A stretch of 40,041 nt of DNA from Saccoglossus kowalevskii (lineage: Eukaryota > Hemichordata > Enteropneusta > Harrimaniidae), in the NCBI RefSeq assembly GCF_000003605.2, contig NW_003134345.1, forward strand, positions 402,001-442,041. Direction: 5' to 3'. The stretch's first letter is position 1. Every line of letters begins with the position of its first letter. The translations under genes were made by a program, and so were the position numbers. The notes beneath the pieces were generated by a model. The model saw only the letters and a program-made list of their open reading frames with translations. It made no database searches and was not told the DNA's origin. Shown one piece after another: positions 31,401-40,041 of this stretch.

Positions 31401-33330
31401 TTCTGTGAAATACTTTATTTTACATTGAACTAATTTTCATTGAAACGACATTTTGGCTGTTTTGTTTGAAGTTTATTTTCACTGATTGTGGTGAGTTGAA
31501 AGTAAAATATAGAATCACTAATTCATCCCTTCAGCGAAAATAGTGAAAATACGGTATTTTATTGTATTTCGTGTTACATCACAAGGCCCCAATGCGAGAT
31601 GTTCCACACGTAATACTAATGTGTAATATCGAGTTTTGTCTCTACAATGACTGCTTTATCTGATTAACGACGTTCGAAATGACGTAGGTGGAAGAACCAA
31701 ATATTTGTTAATTCATACTTAGCTTGACGATGTCGCGTGATTTGCGCCCTTCGCGGTGCTCCAAACCCAACACACGCAATTTGTGAGGTCTGATGCCGTT
31801 CGGCCGGCCAGGGCCTACTCAGGCCTACATGTCAGGCTAATTTCATACTGTATGTCTGAGTAATTTGAGATCAACACAACCATGAATGTAGGAAGACAAT
31901 CCGAAAGTATACATAAAACACAACAACTAAAAATATCAATGAAATAACAATTCACAAAGAAATACTCTCGTGTATAAAACACACCCTAGCTTCAAAACTT
32001 TATGTATTTAAATAAATTCTTCTTAAATAATTTGGATTATAATTTAACACGAACTAAAAGCGTTGTTCTTTTAGCACACTAAATGTTCGTTCGATGAAAC
32101 AATAATTACATTTTTTAATACGTATGTGCACGGATTGTTTTTATTTTATATTGCATCTTGATGGCGTGAAACGACCACCTTGGTTCCGCTATCTTAATAT
32201 GTAAATACATGTATAGAAATTCCATACAATGGAGCATATTGTTCGTATTGCTGGTCGTCGTATGAGAACGGTGTCTGACAAGAACATATATCACATTATA
32301 TCGGTTTATGAGACCTTTGCCCTGTATTTTGATGTTTTTATGACATTTTATATTTTGACAAAAGTACTTTGTTTGGATATGGACCTTGAACATTACTCTT
32401 CTTTAAGATTGTCACGAGTTTATTTGAATCATAAAACATCCGATATGAAACGTGATTGGCTTGCTGCGAAACCACGCACCTTGCGGATTTATGGGCGGGT
32501 ATCCAATAAAAACGTTGATAAGACTATTTACCTACGCGATAACAGACACAATAACGCACCTATAATTGGGCGTTTCCGCTCATGTCGACTTATTTGTTGA
32601 AATCATCATGGGTTGTTCCGAGCACAACTTATTACGATGTTCACCGAATTATCATTTTTATCACTAGTATATAGCGTTAAATGTGCAAACCTGTGATGCA
32701 AAAGAAAGTTTTTCAAAACGTCGATGTACCGCTCAACACAAACTCTGAGATAGCGGGAAGAGATAACGCTATTAATGATTAATTGACGGTCATGTTGTCC
32801 AGCCATTTTTATTCGCAGTGGAAAATGCCGGTTTAAATTTATGATTCTTATATACAATTATGTTATAATTCCGTGTTGTTGAAACCATATATGCACTATA
32901 AAACGAGTATCACCCACTTGGTGCTTTCTGTGTTGAGGAAATCCTATATACGCCGGGAAATGGGAATCCATCCCCGGTACCACTTGGTGCCTTACTTCTG
33001 TGTTGGTGTAATCGCATATACGCTGTAAAACGCGCATCCACCATTAGTACCACTTGGTGCCTTACGCTTCTATACCCTATACCCTGGTGCCAGTATGAAC
33101 ACTTTTCTCATTAAATTATTCAGATCTCGTCTATTAATTGATTTGTAAATACACTTATACAGAAAAACAGGATTCTCAAGATTCAAACAAGTGTGAGAAA
33201 AGTAGTGAACTTACTTAAACGGTGGACGTGAACTTTGTTGTATATTAGGAGTCTTCGTACAGTTTTTCTTCAACTTCTTCTTAAGCACGAAATTATGCAC
33301 TGTCAGATCTTTGACCGTATCTATATGTTA
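28227..33330 (-). CDS. PAN-domain type I membrane protein, right copy (complete)
   Basis: Coding exons 31045-31126, 29364-29618, 28993-29181 and 28227-28441 join in phase 1 throughout and give 246 residues; a 5' untranslated exon ends at 33215. Residues 1 to about 22 are a signal peptide. A PAN/apple domain spans about 28-112 (C60, C64, C72, C84; spacing x3, x7, x11). A stalk with one extra cysteine (C121) may dimerise. The membrane helix is about 136-163, then a basic stop-transfer and an acidic 80-residue tail with D199-x3-LL, an acidic dileucine sorting motif. No kinase, ITAM or death motif is seen. PAN domains bind proteins or sugars, so a surface receptor, adhesion or scavenger role is plausible; I know no named orthologue. 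It forms a tandem pair with the gene at 19711-27034 and is divergent from VPS35L. Confidence 0.85.
28993..29181 (-). CDS. Right PAN-receptor copy: transmembrane exon
   Basis: Acceptor ATACAG|TGGTAA, donor GGGG|GTAGGT. Encodes SSDCQEQEDEIIDLKYQ, the helix YISTVVFAAVGVVIVAMLGM and TKREVQLRRHF. Confidence 0.9.
29364..29618 (-). CDS. Right PAN-receptor copy: PAN/apple exon
   Basis: Acceptor ATTATAG|GTAGAG, donor CCAG|GTATGT, phase 1-1. Core EDCAELC, FLCHSFDY and YTCTVL, the four-cysteine PAN pattern. Confidence 0.88.
29782..31030. other. Intron 1 of the right PAN-receptor copy
   Basis: Apart from the SINE-like segment at 30190-30360, nothing is recognised. The frame at 30450-30671 (plus) has no motif or splice support. 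Confidence 0.4.
30190..30360 (+). mobile_element. tRNA-derived SINE
   Basis: TGGTGTAGTTAGG (30205-30217) fits the RNA polymerase III A-box and GAGTTCAATCC (30260-30270) the B-box, at tRNA-like spacing of about 43 bases. The head does not fold as an intact tRNA acceptor stem, and unrelated sequence follows, so this is a SINE or tRNA-derived repeat, not a tRNA gene. Confidence 0.6.
31045..31144 (-). CDS. Right PAN-receptor copy: start-codon exon
   Basis: Acceptor ATTGCAG|ATATCA, 18-base leader, ATG at 31124-31126, donor AGTG|GTAAGT. Encodes MMKITFVSVSVYIFIC, then NCNLVNSVSYS. The second Met is an equal start candidate. Confidence 0.8.
32885..33095. repeat. ~70-bp degenerate tandem repeat, 3 copies
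   Basis: Three units share ATATACGC, then ACCACTTGGTGCCTTAC and TTCTGTGTTG, with 70-80% similarity by eye. They lie in the 5' intron of the right PAN-receptor copy. Confidence 0.7.
33215..33330 (-). other. Right PAN-receptor copy: predicted 5' untranslated exon
   Basis: Donor TTTAA|GTAAGT at 33215. TATAAAA on the minus strand near 33360 puts the transcription start near 33330. Similarity to the matching exon of the left copy (27034) supports it. Confidence 0.55.
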
Positions 33331-33355
33331 CACTGAGAGTATGGATCTGATGAGG

Positions 33356-33364
33356 TTTTATAAA
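33356..33364 (-). promoter_or_regulatory. TATA box of the right PAN-receptor copy
   Basis: The minus strand reads GAGTTTATAAAACC, a good TATA box about 140 bases upstream of the predicted 5' exon donor. The left copy shows no equally clear TATA. Confidence 0.5.
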
Positions 33365-33399
33365 CTCGAACTATCCACTGCTTACCAGTGAAGCTTGCC

Positions 33400-35380
33400 A
33401 GATAAACAGACGACGCGTGTTCTTCCAGTCAATTGATTATTTACAAACGTAGGATAAATAAATTATAAAAAATGACTGTGTTGTCAAGTAAATAAGTGAG
33501 CCTTGGGTCATATTTTGTATAAATAATATTTGTTTTATACGATACTGACTCATTTCTCAAGCTGAATACACACACTTGGTTAAAAACAATATGAGTTTTG
33601 TAGAGAAATGTAAAAGTCAAAATTAGGCTGAACTTTGTAAAGTATAGACAGGTCCAAAATGCCTATGGATAGAGTTAGAAAATTTTATCCCAGATCAGTT
33701 TACTGATTTAAGAAAACTTCGTATATCATTTACAGTCAATTAAAATATTATTTCAGATAACTTTAAGTATTTTGATCTTCTGTACATATTTTCTTCTTTA
33801 TTTCATCTTGATGAAACATTATAGTATAATTATCTATAAAATAAAACCCCTCTTTTGGCACCATACATTATTCGTTCGTTGAAATACTGGAACACTCTAA
33901 TGAGCATGTGTCTTGGATTTACCTATAAGTAGCTCGCAAATGTACAGGTTGTAAACAAACTCTTGTTTCCAGTAGTTCATAGAAAGAATACTTCTCTGTA
34001 CAGCCAAAATGCAATATCAAACACAAATTGAGAAACATGATTTCCGAAATACCTATTATTTCAGGCAAATAGAAATTCTAGCTATCGCAAAAGGGATGAC
34101 TCAGTGGAAATAAAATCCATCAAATATACCCTTTTCCCATATTTTGTATTCAACCCTCAAAAATCAGTGAAATAAATTCCATACAACACACCCAAAAAAC
34201 TTTTTCAGCAAAAATTAATTGTAAATTATTGTTTACTAAAAATAACAGCATATCGAACTTTCCGATATAAAATTATAAATATCTGCCTCGAATGCCTCAT
34301 TTATTTGTGACAAATTCCCCCTTTTTATCAACAATCTGACACTGCGGGCGTACTCTGGACAAGTAACAACGAACAAACAAACTGTGAAAGGCTACACTTG
34401 TTTTATTATAAATTATGTATTATACTGGTTACGAATAACAAATATGGCTGATACAAACTTACAAAAAACAACTTTCCAAATATTACTATAAAATCACAAT
34501 CAAGGAAAACGCCCATATGCAACTGAAATATAGCTTCCTCGCCGTGAAGGACATTGACTTGTTTCTGCTCGAATTTATAAAAATCCGTTTAAGATTAAGA
34601 GAATTCGATGTGTGCCGTGGAAGCTACCTATTAACTTATTAAAAGTTTTGAATTCAATTTGTTAAAATGCCCTGTTTGGGATCATCTTCCTGAATAATCA
34701 CAAGATTTTGATGAAATTAATTATATCACCTCTATAGAAACCCCGAGTTGTATTCTGGCGAACTATAAGTTTCAATATCTTCCTCCCCCTTCAATCCCCC
34801 CTCTTTCCCAGGCATCACACTAATATAATCTATATAAGTAGCCATGTGCCCAGCATTGTGACGTATACGTTGCATGGGACACACAACGAACACAACACGG
34901 TGTGTCGACTGAGGCGCAATAAATGTCAGAAATGTCTCAAAGATCTGAATCAACCACACTTACACTGGCAACTTGAACATTAGAAAGGGCTACCCTGCCC
35001 GGGGGTAGGAATGAAAACCACTAAAGTCACACAAAAAATACAACTCTTTTGTTTCTGATATCATAATTAATAATATTCGTTTCATAATTGTAGTGTGAAA
35101 CCTAGAGATCAGGGAAGTACGGTTTTGGAGTTTTGCTGAAGCGCCCCCAACGTGCTTTTATAGCGCTCGTGGAAACAACCATTTCCTTGCTGCTAATCTA
35201 TCGATTTTCTAGTTTATGTTTAACTACTAGCAAACACTTCACAGTCTGTAACTTGAAAAATACCTAAAATTTAAATTATAGATTGCGTATCTGACATTAA
35301 ATAAAACTGATTATGTGAGGTACTGTTTAAAAAGAACGTCACAAATAACGTACCACCCTTTGGTTGAAATGGTTTCGTCA
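33400..35380. other. Divergent intergenic region
   Basis: Lies between the TATA box of the right PAN-receptor copy (minus) and the VPS35L start (plus). No gene recognised; the minus frame at 34732-34959 has no motif. CTTTTATAGCGC near 35156 is a possible VPS35L promoter element. Confidence 0.45.
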
Positions 35381-35387
35381 GGGTTGT

Positions 35388-35401
35388 TCCAAGATGGCGT
35401 C
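35388..35401 (+). promoter_or_regulatory. VPS35L: YY1-type motif at the VPS35L start codon
   Basis: CCAAGATGGCGTCC overlaps the start codon and matches the YY1 consensus (AAGATGGCG). The same arrangement is common in animal housekeeping genes and also gives a good initiation context. Confidence 0.5.
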
Positions 35402-35410
35402 CTACGAGTG
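35394..35410 (+). CDS. VPS35L: VPS35L exon 1
   Basis: ATGGCGTCCTACGAGTG then donor GTGAGT. Encodes MASYE and two bases of W. Confidence 0.9.
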
Positions 35411-38400
35411 GTGAGTGACACACCTCCTGGATTTGTCTTTGTTTCTTTTGAAATGCTATTATATAAGACTCGTTTAATGCTCATATTTTAACCATGTTAT
35501 TACTATTCCATGTATGTAGTAAGTACCTGATCGGCCATCGTAAACTTAAATGAAAATGACCAAGTGCTGCCACTGTGAATGTAGTCGGTGACATGACTTG
35601 GAAATCGTGGAATTCGATACCGTACCCCTAACAAGTTGCCCCACTCTGGGACACGGTTAGAATTATTATGATTACATAAATATTGTATTATTGTAGACAT
35701 AATTAGCTCGGATCTTCTGTGCTATGAAATTCAGTTTTTAGCAAAACTATTGTGATAGTAACAACGGTATATCATCAACAATCGAATTTTATTTACTTTT
35801 TAAAATTCTACTTACTAACTTGTTATATTTTATTTTTGTGTATTGATTAATTTTACTATTGCTATGTACTGAAAAATGTGTATTTCTAAAGATGCAATAA
35901 ACAATTATTATTGTATTATCGAATTCATGTTTCTAACCTCGCTACAATTGTGTACTCCCGGTAGTGTGACGTGAAGATAGTAGGCGTATGATAACATTAT
36001 GAATACACCAGTGTCTGTCCATCATAGTCCATGGATACACCAACACATCTTTGATTGTGTGAATCATTTAATTTACAAACTATTACTATGACAATATGAT
36101 AATATTAAGATAATTGTATTTTCTTGTAGGCATGCCTGTGCTCGTAAATATGAACAGGAGAAGAGGGAGATACCAAAAGAATATGTTTTGGATCATCCAT
36201 TGAAGTCAAAGATGGTATTAAAGTAGTACTGAGTAAAATGTTGCTATTCATTTAACAAGGAAACTTCACTTCAAGTAATGAGTAGAGAGTAAATGTGTGA
36301 CAGCCAATAAAACATTTAAATAAATCATAATAAAAGATTATAACCACATGTTACAAATATCATTACTTGTTTTGTTTGCAGATTGTTGTCACTGAAAGTA
36401 AAATTAAGAAAACTGGAAAGCAGGGAAGTGTATCGGATACGATAGCGATGGATCCTTTATCATCGGCTCTTGAGGGATGTGATCCATTGTCTGAAATGGC
36501 AGCTTCAGTACATCAAGATCCCTTGTCACAGGCTGCTGCTGAATTAGCCATGTCTAAAGTAATTAATCATTTATCACACATTCATTGCTTGGAAAAAGTT
36601 GTGCGAGACTTCTTGTTTATAGAGCACCACACTGGTCTTTAAGCCCTGTTGTATATGGTATCGGTAAAAGTGAATGAATGAGTGAATAATAAAAAAACAA
36701 ATAAACATTACTAAACATATCAGGATTGGGTGAATTGGCACAACATGAGAATATTTGGCATCGTAACTTCATTATAACAGCAATACAAATATTCATTCCG
36801 ATGTGTTTTTTCACTTTTATTTAAGACACAAACTGATTCTAAGCCTAAGAAATCTGTTGGTGTTCTTGGTGATGACTTTGAACCATGGTCTGCCAAGAAA
36901 GCTGGTATTCTTAGTCAATATACTACGTCAGAAAAGCTCTCTATTACAACGGTAGGAATTATTATGATTTATATTTAAAAACATGACTTGTTCAAAATGC
37001 TATGCTTGACATCAAAACATTTTACTCATCTGATTTAAATAATTTCATTTATGACTTCTCTCTTTCAATTAATGCTCTGTTTGCATTTATAGAGTTTTCT
37101 GTCGGCTGCTGACAAGGAGAAAGGTAAGTGACCTTTGTCTTTGTTGTTCACCTTTAACCTGCTGCCCCTTTCTACGCTACTGGTGTCTAATCTGCAGGTA
37201 GTTTAATATTCCAATACACATATACCGGTAATCAGTATTTGAACTGATCAGTATTTACTGTAATTGTATCTGTAACAGTTTTACATATCACAAAAACACC
37301 AGTATCACTAGCAAACTCACCATGTTACTTTGCTTTTACCTTTTTGTCAGAATTAGAAATTATGATATAATGTCATTTGTAATTGATGCTATCACCTCTG
37401 GCGACTGTGATGTTTTTCTTAGTGACTATCATTCAGTACATTGCTATGAGCATTGTTGCTGGATGCAGCGAGAGCGCTAAATACTACTGATAAATATGAC
37501 CAATCAGAGATCGGTAACAGAAATAGGCTGCCTATCAGTTTCAGGGCACCAACTTTATTACTGTTTGATTGTGTTCTTGTTTTGGAGTTTTCACAAACTC
37601 AATAGTGTAGTTTTTTGTATTGTTCCAAACTTTAGTCAGTTGACAATAAACTTTGTTTGACGAGTTACGTACTACGAGACATTGCGTTATCCATAAGTCT
37701 ACAAATTGAACCTGCTCGGCGACGCCTGAAAAAATACAGCTCAGTCGTCAAGCCACAAGTGTGTTGTCATGATTACTAAATATTTCTAAAAATAGAACTG
37801 ACACCACCATAGGACGTTGTTCAGTGTGTAAAACAGATTCAATTTGAGCAGGTGACATAACAATGTTCAGCTCCAACTGTGTTATGTATCACGACTTTTC
37901 AGTCATTTGTTATGAATTCTAATTTAATTTAATTGACTACTTGTACAATGACAATGTAAAGTTATTACAATGCCACAACTGTTGCTGCTATTCTAATTTT
38001 TGCTCGTTTTGCTTTTTTTTAACTCATTGTTCCAAATCAAATGACCTCATGCATATTATGAGGTGATGATATAACTCAAACCAATGCTATTCATTAGTTT
38101 GTGACTTCATATGTAGTTATGATGCATCCCAGCACAACTACAATCATCTCCACAATAGTCATATTTCATGCAAATTTTAGGTTGTATAATTTGTACAGGG
38201 TGTCTTAAGATGGTAAATACAGATACCTAGAATTTATTCACTTTGCAATAAATTGTACTCCTGGGCAATACAAGGATATTAACCTAAAAATGATGGTTGT
38301 ATTAATAATAGATAATGGCCATTTTGGTGGTATTATAACGCTTTTACTTTAGGTTTGTATGGCAGAGATGCCATATCTCAAATTGTAGGCTTGTGATATA

Positions 38401-40041
38401 GGATGAAAAAGTCCTATATTATGAATAATGGAGTACCTTTTGTTTTTCTGAATTATTTCAATAATAATAATGGATTTTAGCAAGTGTCAGAAAATGCAAT
38501 TTTGCAACATTGTATTCTATGAAATTATTCTAAAAATAGCGATTTTTGAAAAATATTAGGACAAGTTTCTCAAAATATGTCACTGTAAAAGAATGCCATG
38601 GAACAATAGCTTCATGCACATAATAAACCACTGAACATTGTGGTGCGATTTTTTATGACCAACTTTCTCAAAAATTATGAGTAGGGATCTCTATCTTAAG
38701 ATAGAGTTTATAACAATTATATGGTGCTCATCAAAACAAATCTTGTCTTTTGATAATGCCTGAAGTGTGAAAAATATTTCACAAAAAACAAACATTTTTT
38801 TTTAGCTTCCCTCAGGAAAATTTAACCTGAGTGAATTGTTTATGTATAATCAATCTTAACAGGACAGCAAATTGCTCGCTTTCAATCGCTCTTAAAAGGA
38901 AAGGTCTGTAAAAAGTTACATTTATATCCGATATTTTTATCTGTTAAAAACATATTTAATATATGAATTTACTTGACAGTTGTAGTGAAAACACAAGTAG
39001 CACAGAGTACAATGTCTGATAAAGTGAAGCATAGACTGGAACAGTTGGATGACTTTGAAGAGGTTTGTTCTAAAATTATTTAAAATTCTCTCTAAAGAAA
39101 ACTTTACATTAGATTAATGTTGTTAATGGTAATGACCTGAGGTAAATCTTACGACAGTGTTGATGTTTTACTGAATCATTTTATTTTGTATTTGTGGTAT
39201 CTGCTGAAGTTCAATAAAACATAATCTTATTTTAGTGCTTCACATTACAGAACCCTATTTCATTCAGTATACTCTATGAGGGCGCTACTTCTTAAGTTTT
39301 ACTGCTGTTTTACTGTTTTTAGGGTTCAGTAAAAGAAATGTTAAACTTGAGTCAACAAGAATATGTACACAGAATTGATGAATTAAACCAAGCATTGGTG
39401 TTGGCATGGGAACAAGATCAAAGAGTCAAGACATTGAAAATTGCCATACAGGTAAATTAAGTGTATTTTTATGCTTCCAGAAATGTTCAGTTATTCTTGG
39501 TTTGTGAAAGCATGTAGGTTCATCTTTCATGAATTTAATAATAGTTGCTATTTCCTTTTATTTTTTCACCAAAGATTTAATTTTAAAGTAACTTTTCATT
39601 AACTTCTGGATTTGTTGGATTTTAGTAGTTACTTTGTATCAATTGGTCCACTTAAGGTAGAGATGCAGTTTATTTGGCTTGCTTTTTAATTAAGTAATTA
39701 GACAATGAAGATGGTATTATATATCCAGCATGTTATATATTTTCTGAAAGCTTATTATACAAACTTTGTAAAACTTTATTTTAAATATCCAGAATGCGTT
39801 TTTGATTTTGGGTCAAAAATATGCTTTTTTGGACAAAAGTGGTTTAAAAAAAATTAGCTCAAAAACTTCAAGTCCGTTTGTGGGTAAAGTTACATCACTG
39901 GATACCTTGGTATACTACTAATTCAAATGCGTCCACTCATCTCTCTAACGGCTTTCAAAGTCGCACAGCATGACCTCAAAGTTCACTCTTTTCTATTTTT
40001 GCATAAATTATATATCCATGTTACCGGTAATTGTGGACTTG
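35394..40041 (+). CDS. VPS35L: VPS35L (Retriever subunit), 5' part, runs off the right edge
   Basis: Seven constitutive exons (35394-35410, 36130-36214, 36382-36558, 36826-36951, 37093-37123, 38980-39062, 39323-39451) encode 216 N-terminal residues; the family is about 960 long. VPS35L with VPS26C and VPS29 forms Retriever, which works with the CCC complex and SNX17 to recycle membrane proteins from endosomes. Recognised by MASYEW at the start, [72 protein letters not shown] and [14 protein letters not shown], all close to the human protein. Phases agree when the small exon at 38868 is skipped. The visible part is the disordered N-terminal belt and the first helices of the solenoid. It is divergent from the PAN-receptor pair. 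Confidence 0.95.
36130..36214 (+). CDS. VPS35L: VPS35L exon 2
   Basis: Acceptor TTGTAG|GCATGC, donor AAGATG|GTATTA. Encodes [20 protein letters not shown] then DHPLKSKM. Confidence 0.9.
36382..36558 (+). CDS. VPS35L: VPS35L exon 3 with three DPLS motifs
   Basis: Acceptor TTGCAG|ATTGTT, donor CTAAA|GTAATT, 59 codons. Starts [10 protein letters not shown] and holds [17 protein letters not shown] and DPLSQAAAE. Confidence 0.95.
36826..36951 (+). CDS. VPS35L: VPS35L exon 4
   Basis: Acceptor TTTAAG|ACACAA, donor ACAACG|GTAGGA, 42 codons. Encodes [20 protein letters not shown] then SEKLSI. Confidence 0.93.
37093..37123 (+). CDS. VPS35L: VPS35L exon 5 (31 bases)
   Basis: Acceptor TTATAG|AGTTTT, donor GAAAG|GTAAGT. 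Encodes [10 protein letters not shown]; the human protein has NLFMGSEKGK here. Confidence 0.85.
38868..38903 (+). CDS. VPS35L: Possible VPS35L cassette microexon
   Basis: Two tandem acceptors (AACAG|GACAG|CAA) precede a donor AAAG|GTCTGT. Use of the first gives 41 bases and breaks the frame; use of the second gives 36 bases, keeps phase 1 and adds 12 residues ([12 protein letters not shown] after joining). It is not needed for the conserved protein. Confidence 0.3.
38980..39062 (+). CDS. VPS35L: VPS35L exon 6
   Basis: Acceptor TGACAG|TTGTAG, donor GAAGAG|GTTTGT. In phase 1 it reads [20 protein letters not shown] then QLDDFEE. Confidence 0.92.
39323..39451 (+). CDS. VPS35L: VPS35L exon 7
   Basis: Acceptor TTTTAG|GGTTCA, donor ATACAG|GTAAAT, 43 codons: [20 protein letters not shown] through [15 protein letters not shown]. 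Starts the helical solenoid. The intron after it continues past the window end. Confidence 0.95.

Noticed and set aside
32229-32600. 123-codon plus-strand frame
   Set aside because: No recognisable domain; it lies in the 5' intron of the right PAN receptor on the opposite strand and is not open in the matching region of the left copy as far as I can see.
34732-34959. 75-codon minus frame upstream of VPS35L
   Set aside because: No motif, no splice sites, and in a divergent promoter region without other coding signals.

Overview
The window is animal nuclear DNA. It is AT-rich, has short coding exons separated by canonical GT-AG introns, and is full of minisatellites and small foldback elements. 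Domain content (trypsin-fold, LDLa, PAN/apple and CUB modules on phase 1-1 exons, plus a VPS35L gene) points to a metazoan, most likely an invertebrate bilaterian. I cannot name the species from sequence alone.

Layout, left to right. (1) 1-4.5 kb: a 474-bp tandem duplication, a foldback repeat and an 18-copy ~50-bp satellite with a trimeric higher-order structure. (2) 4525-4600 (-): an isolated signal-peptide first exon of an unidentified secreted protein. (3) 6.68-14.62 kb (-): an eight-exon gene for a 516-residue secreted protein with the order signal peptide, trypsin-fold domain, LDLa, PAN and CUB-like. Its protease domain is predicted dead: catalytic His is Gln and catalytic Ser is Ala. 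Its introns carry at least six foldback or MITE-like elements. (4) 14.8-19.7 kb: no convincing gene; 27-bp and 35-bp minisatellites and an AT microsatellite. (5) 19.7-27.1 kb and 28.2-33.3 kb (-): two tandem copies of a gene for a small type I membrane protein (signal peptide, one PAN domain, one membrane helix, acidic cytoplasmic tail). Each has a 5' untranslated exon about 2 kb upstream of the start-codon exon. A 272-base assembly gap removes most of the PAN exon of the left copy. (6) 35.39 kb to the right edge (+): the first exons of VPS35L, the large subunit of the Retriever endosomal recycling complex, divergent from the right PAN-receptor copy.

How the genes may work together. All three PAN genes lie on one strand within 27 kb. 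The PAN exons of the secreted pseudoprotease and of the intact membrane gene share exactly the same cysteine spacing (C-x3-C-x7-C-x11-C). A secreted PAN protein with a dead protease domain next to membrane-bound PAN proteins recalls the plasminogen-related growth factors (HGF/MSP), where a PAN domain and a catalytically dead protease domain form a receptor ligand. A ligand-receptor relationship here is inference only. VPS35L is a housekeeping neighbour. The PAN locus, with its reversed domain order and tandem receptors, is the part most likely to be undescribed.
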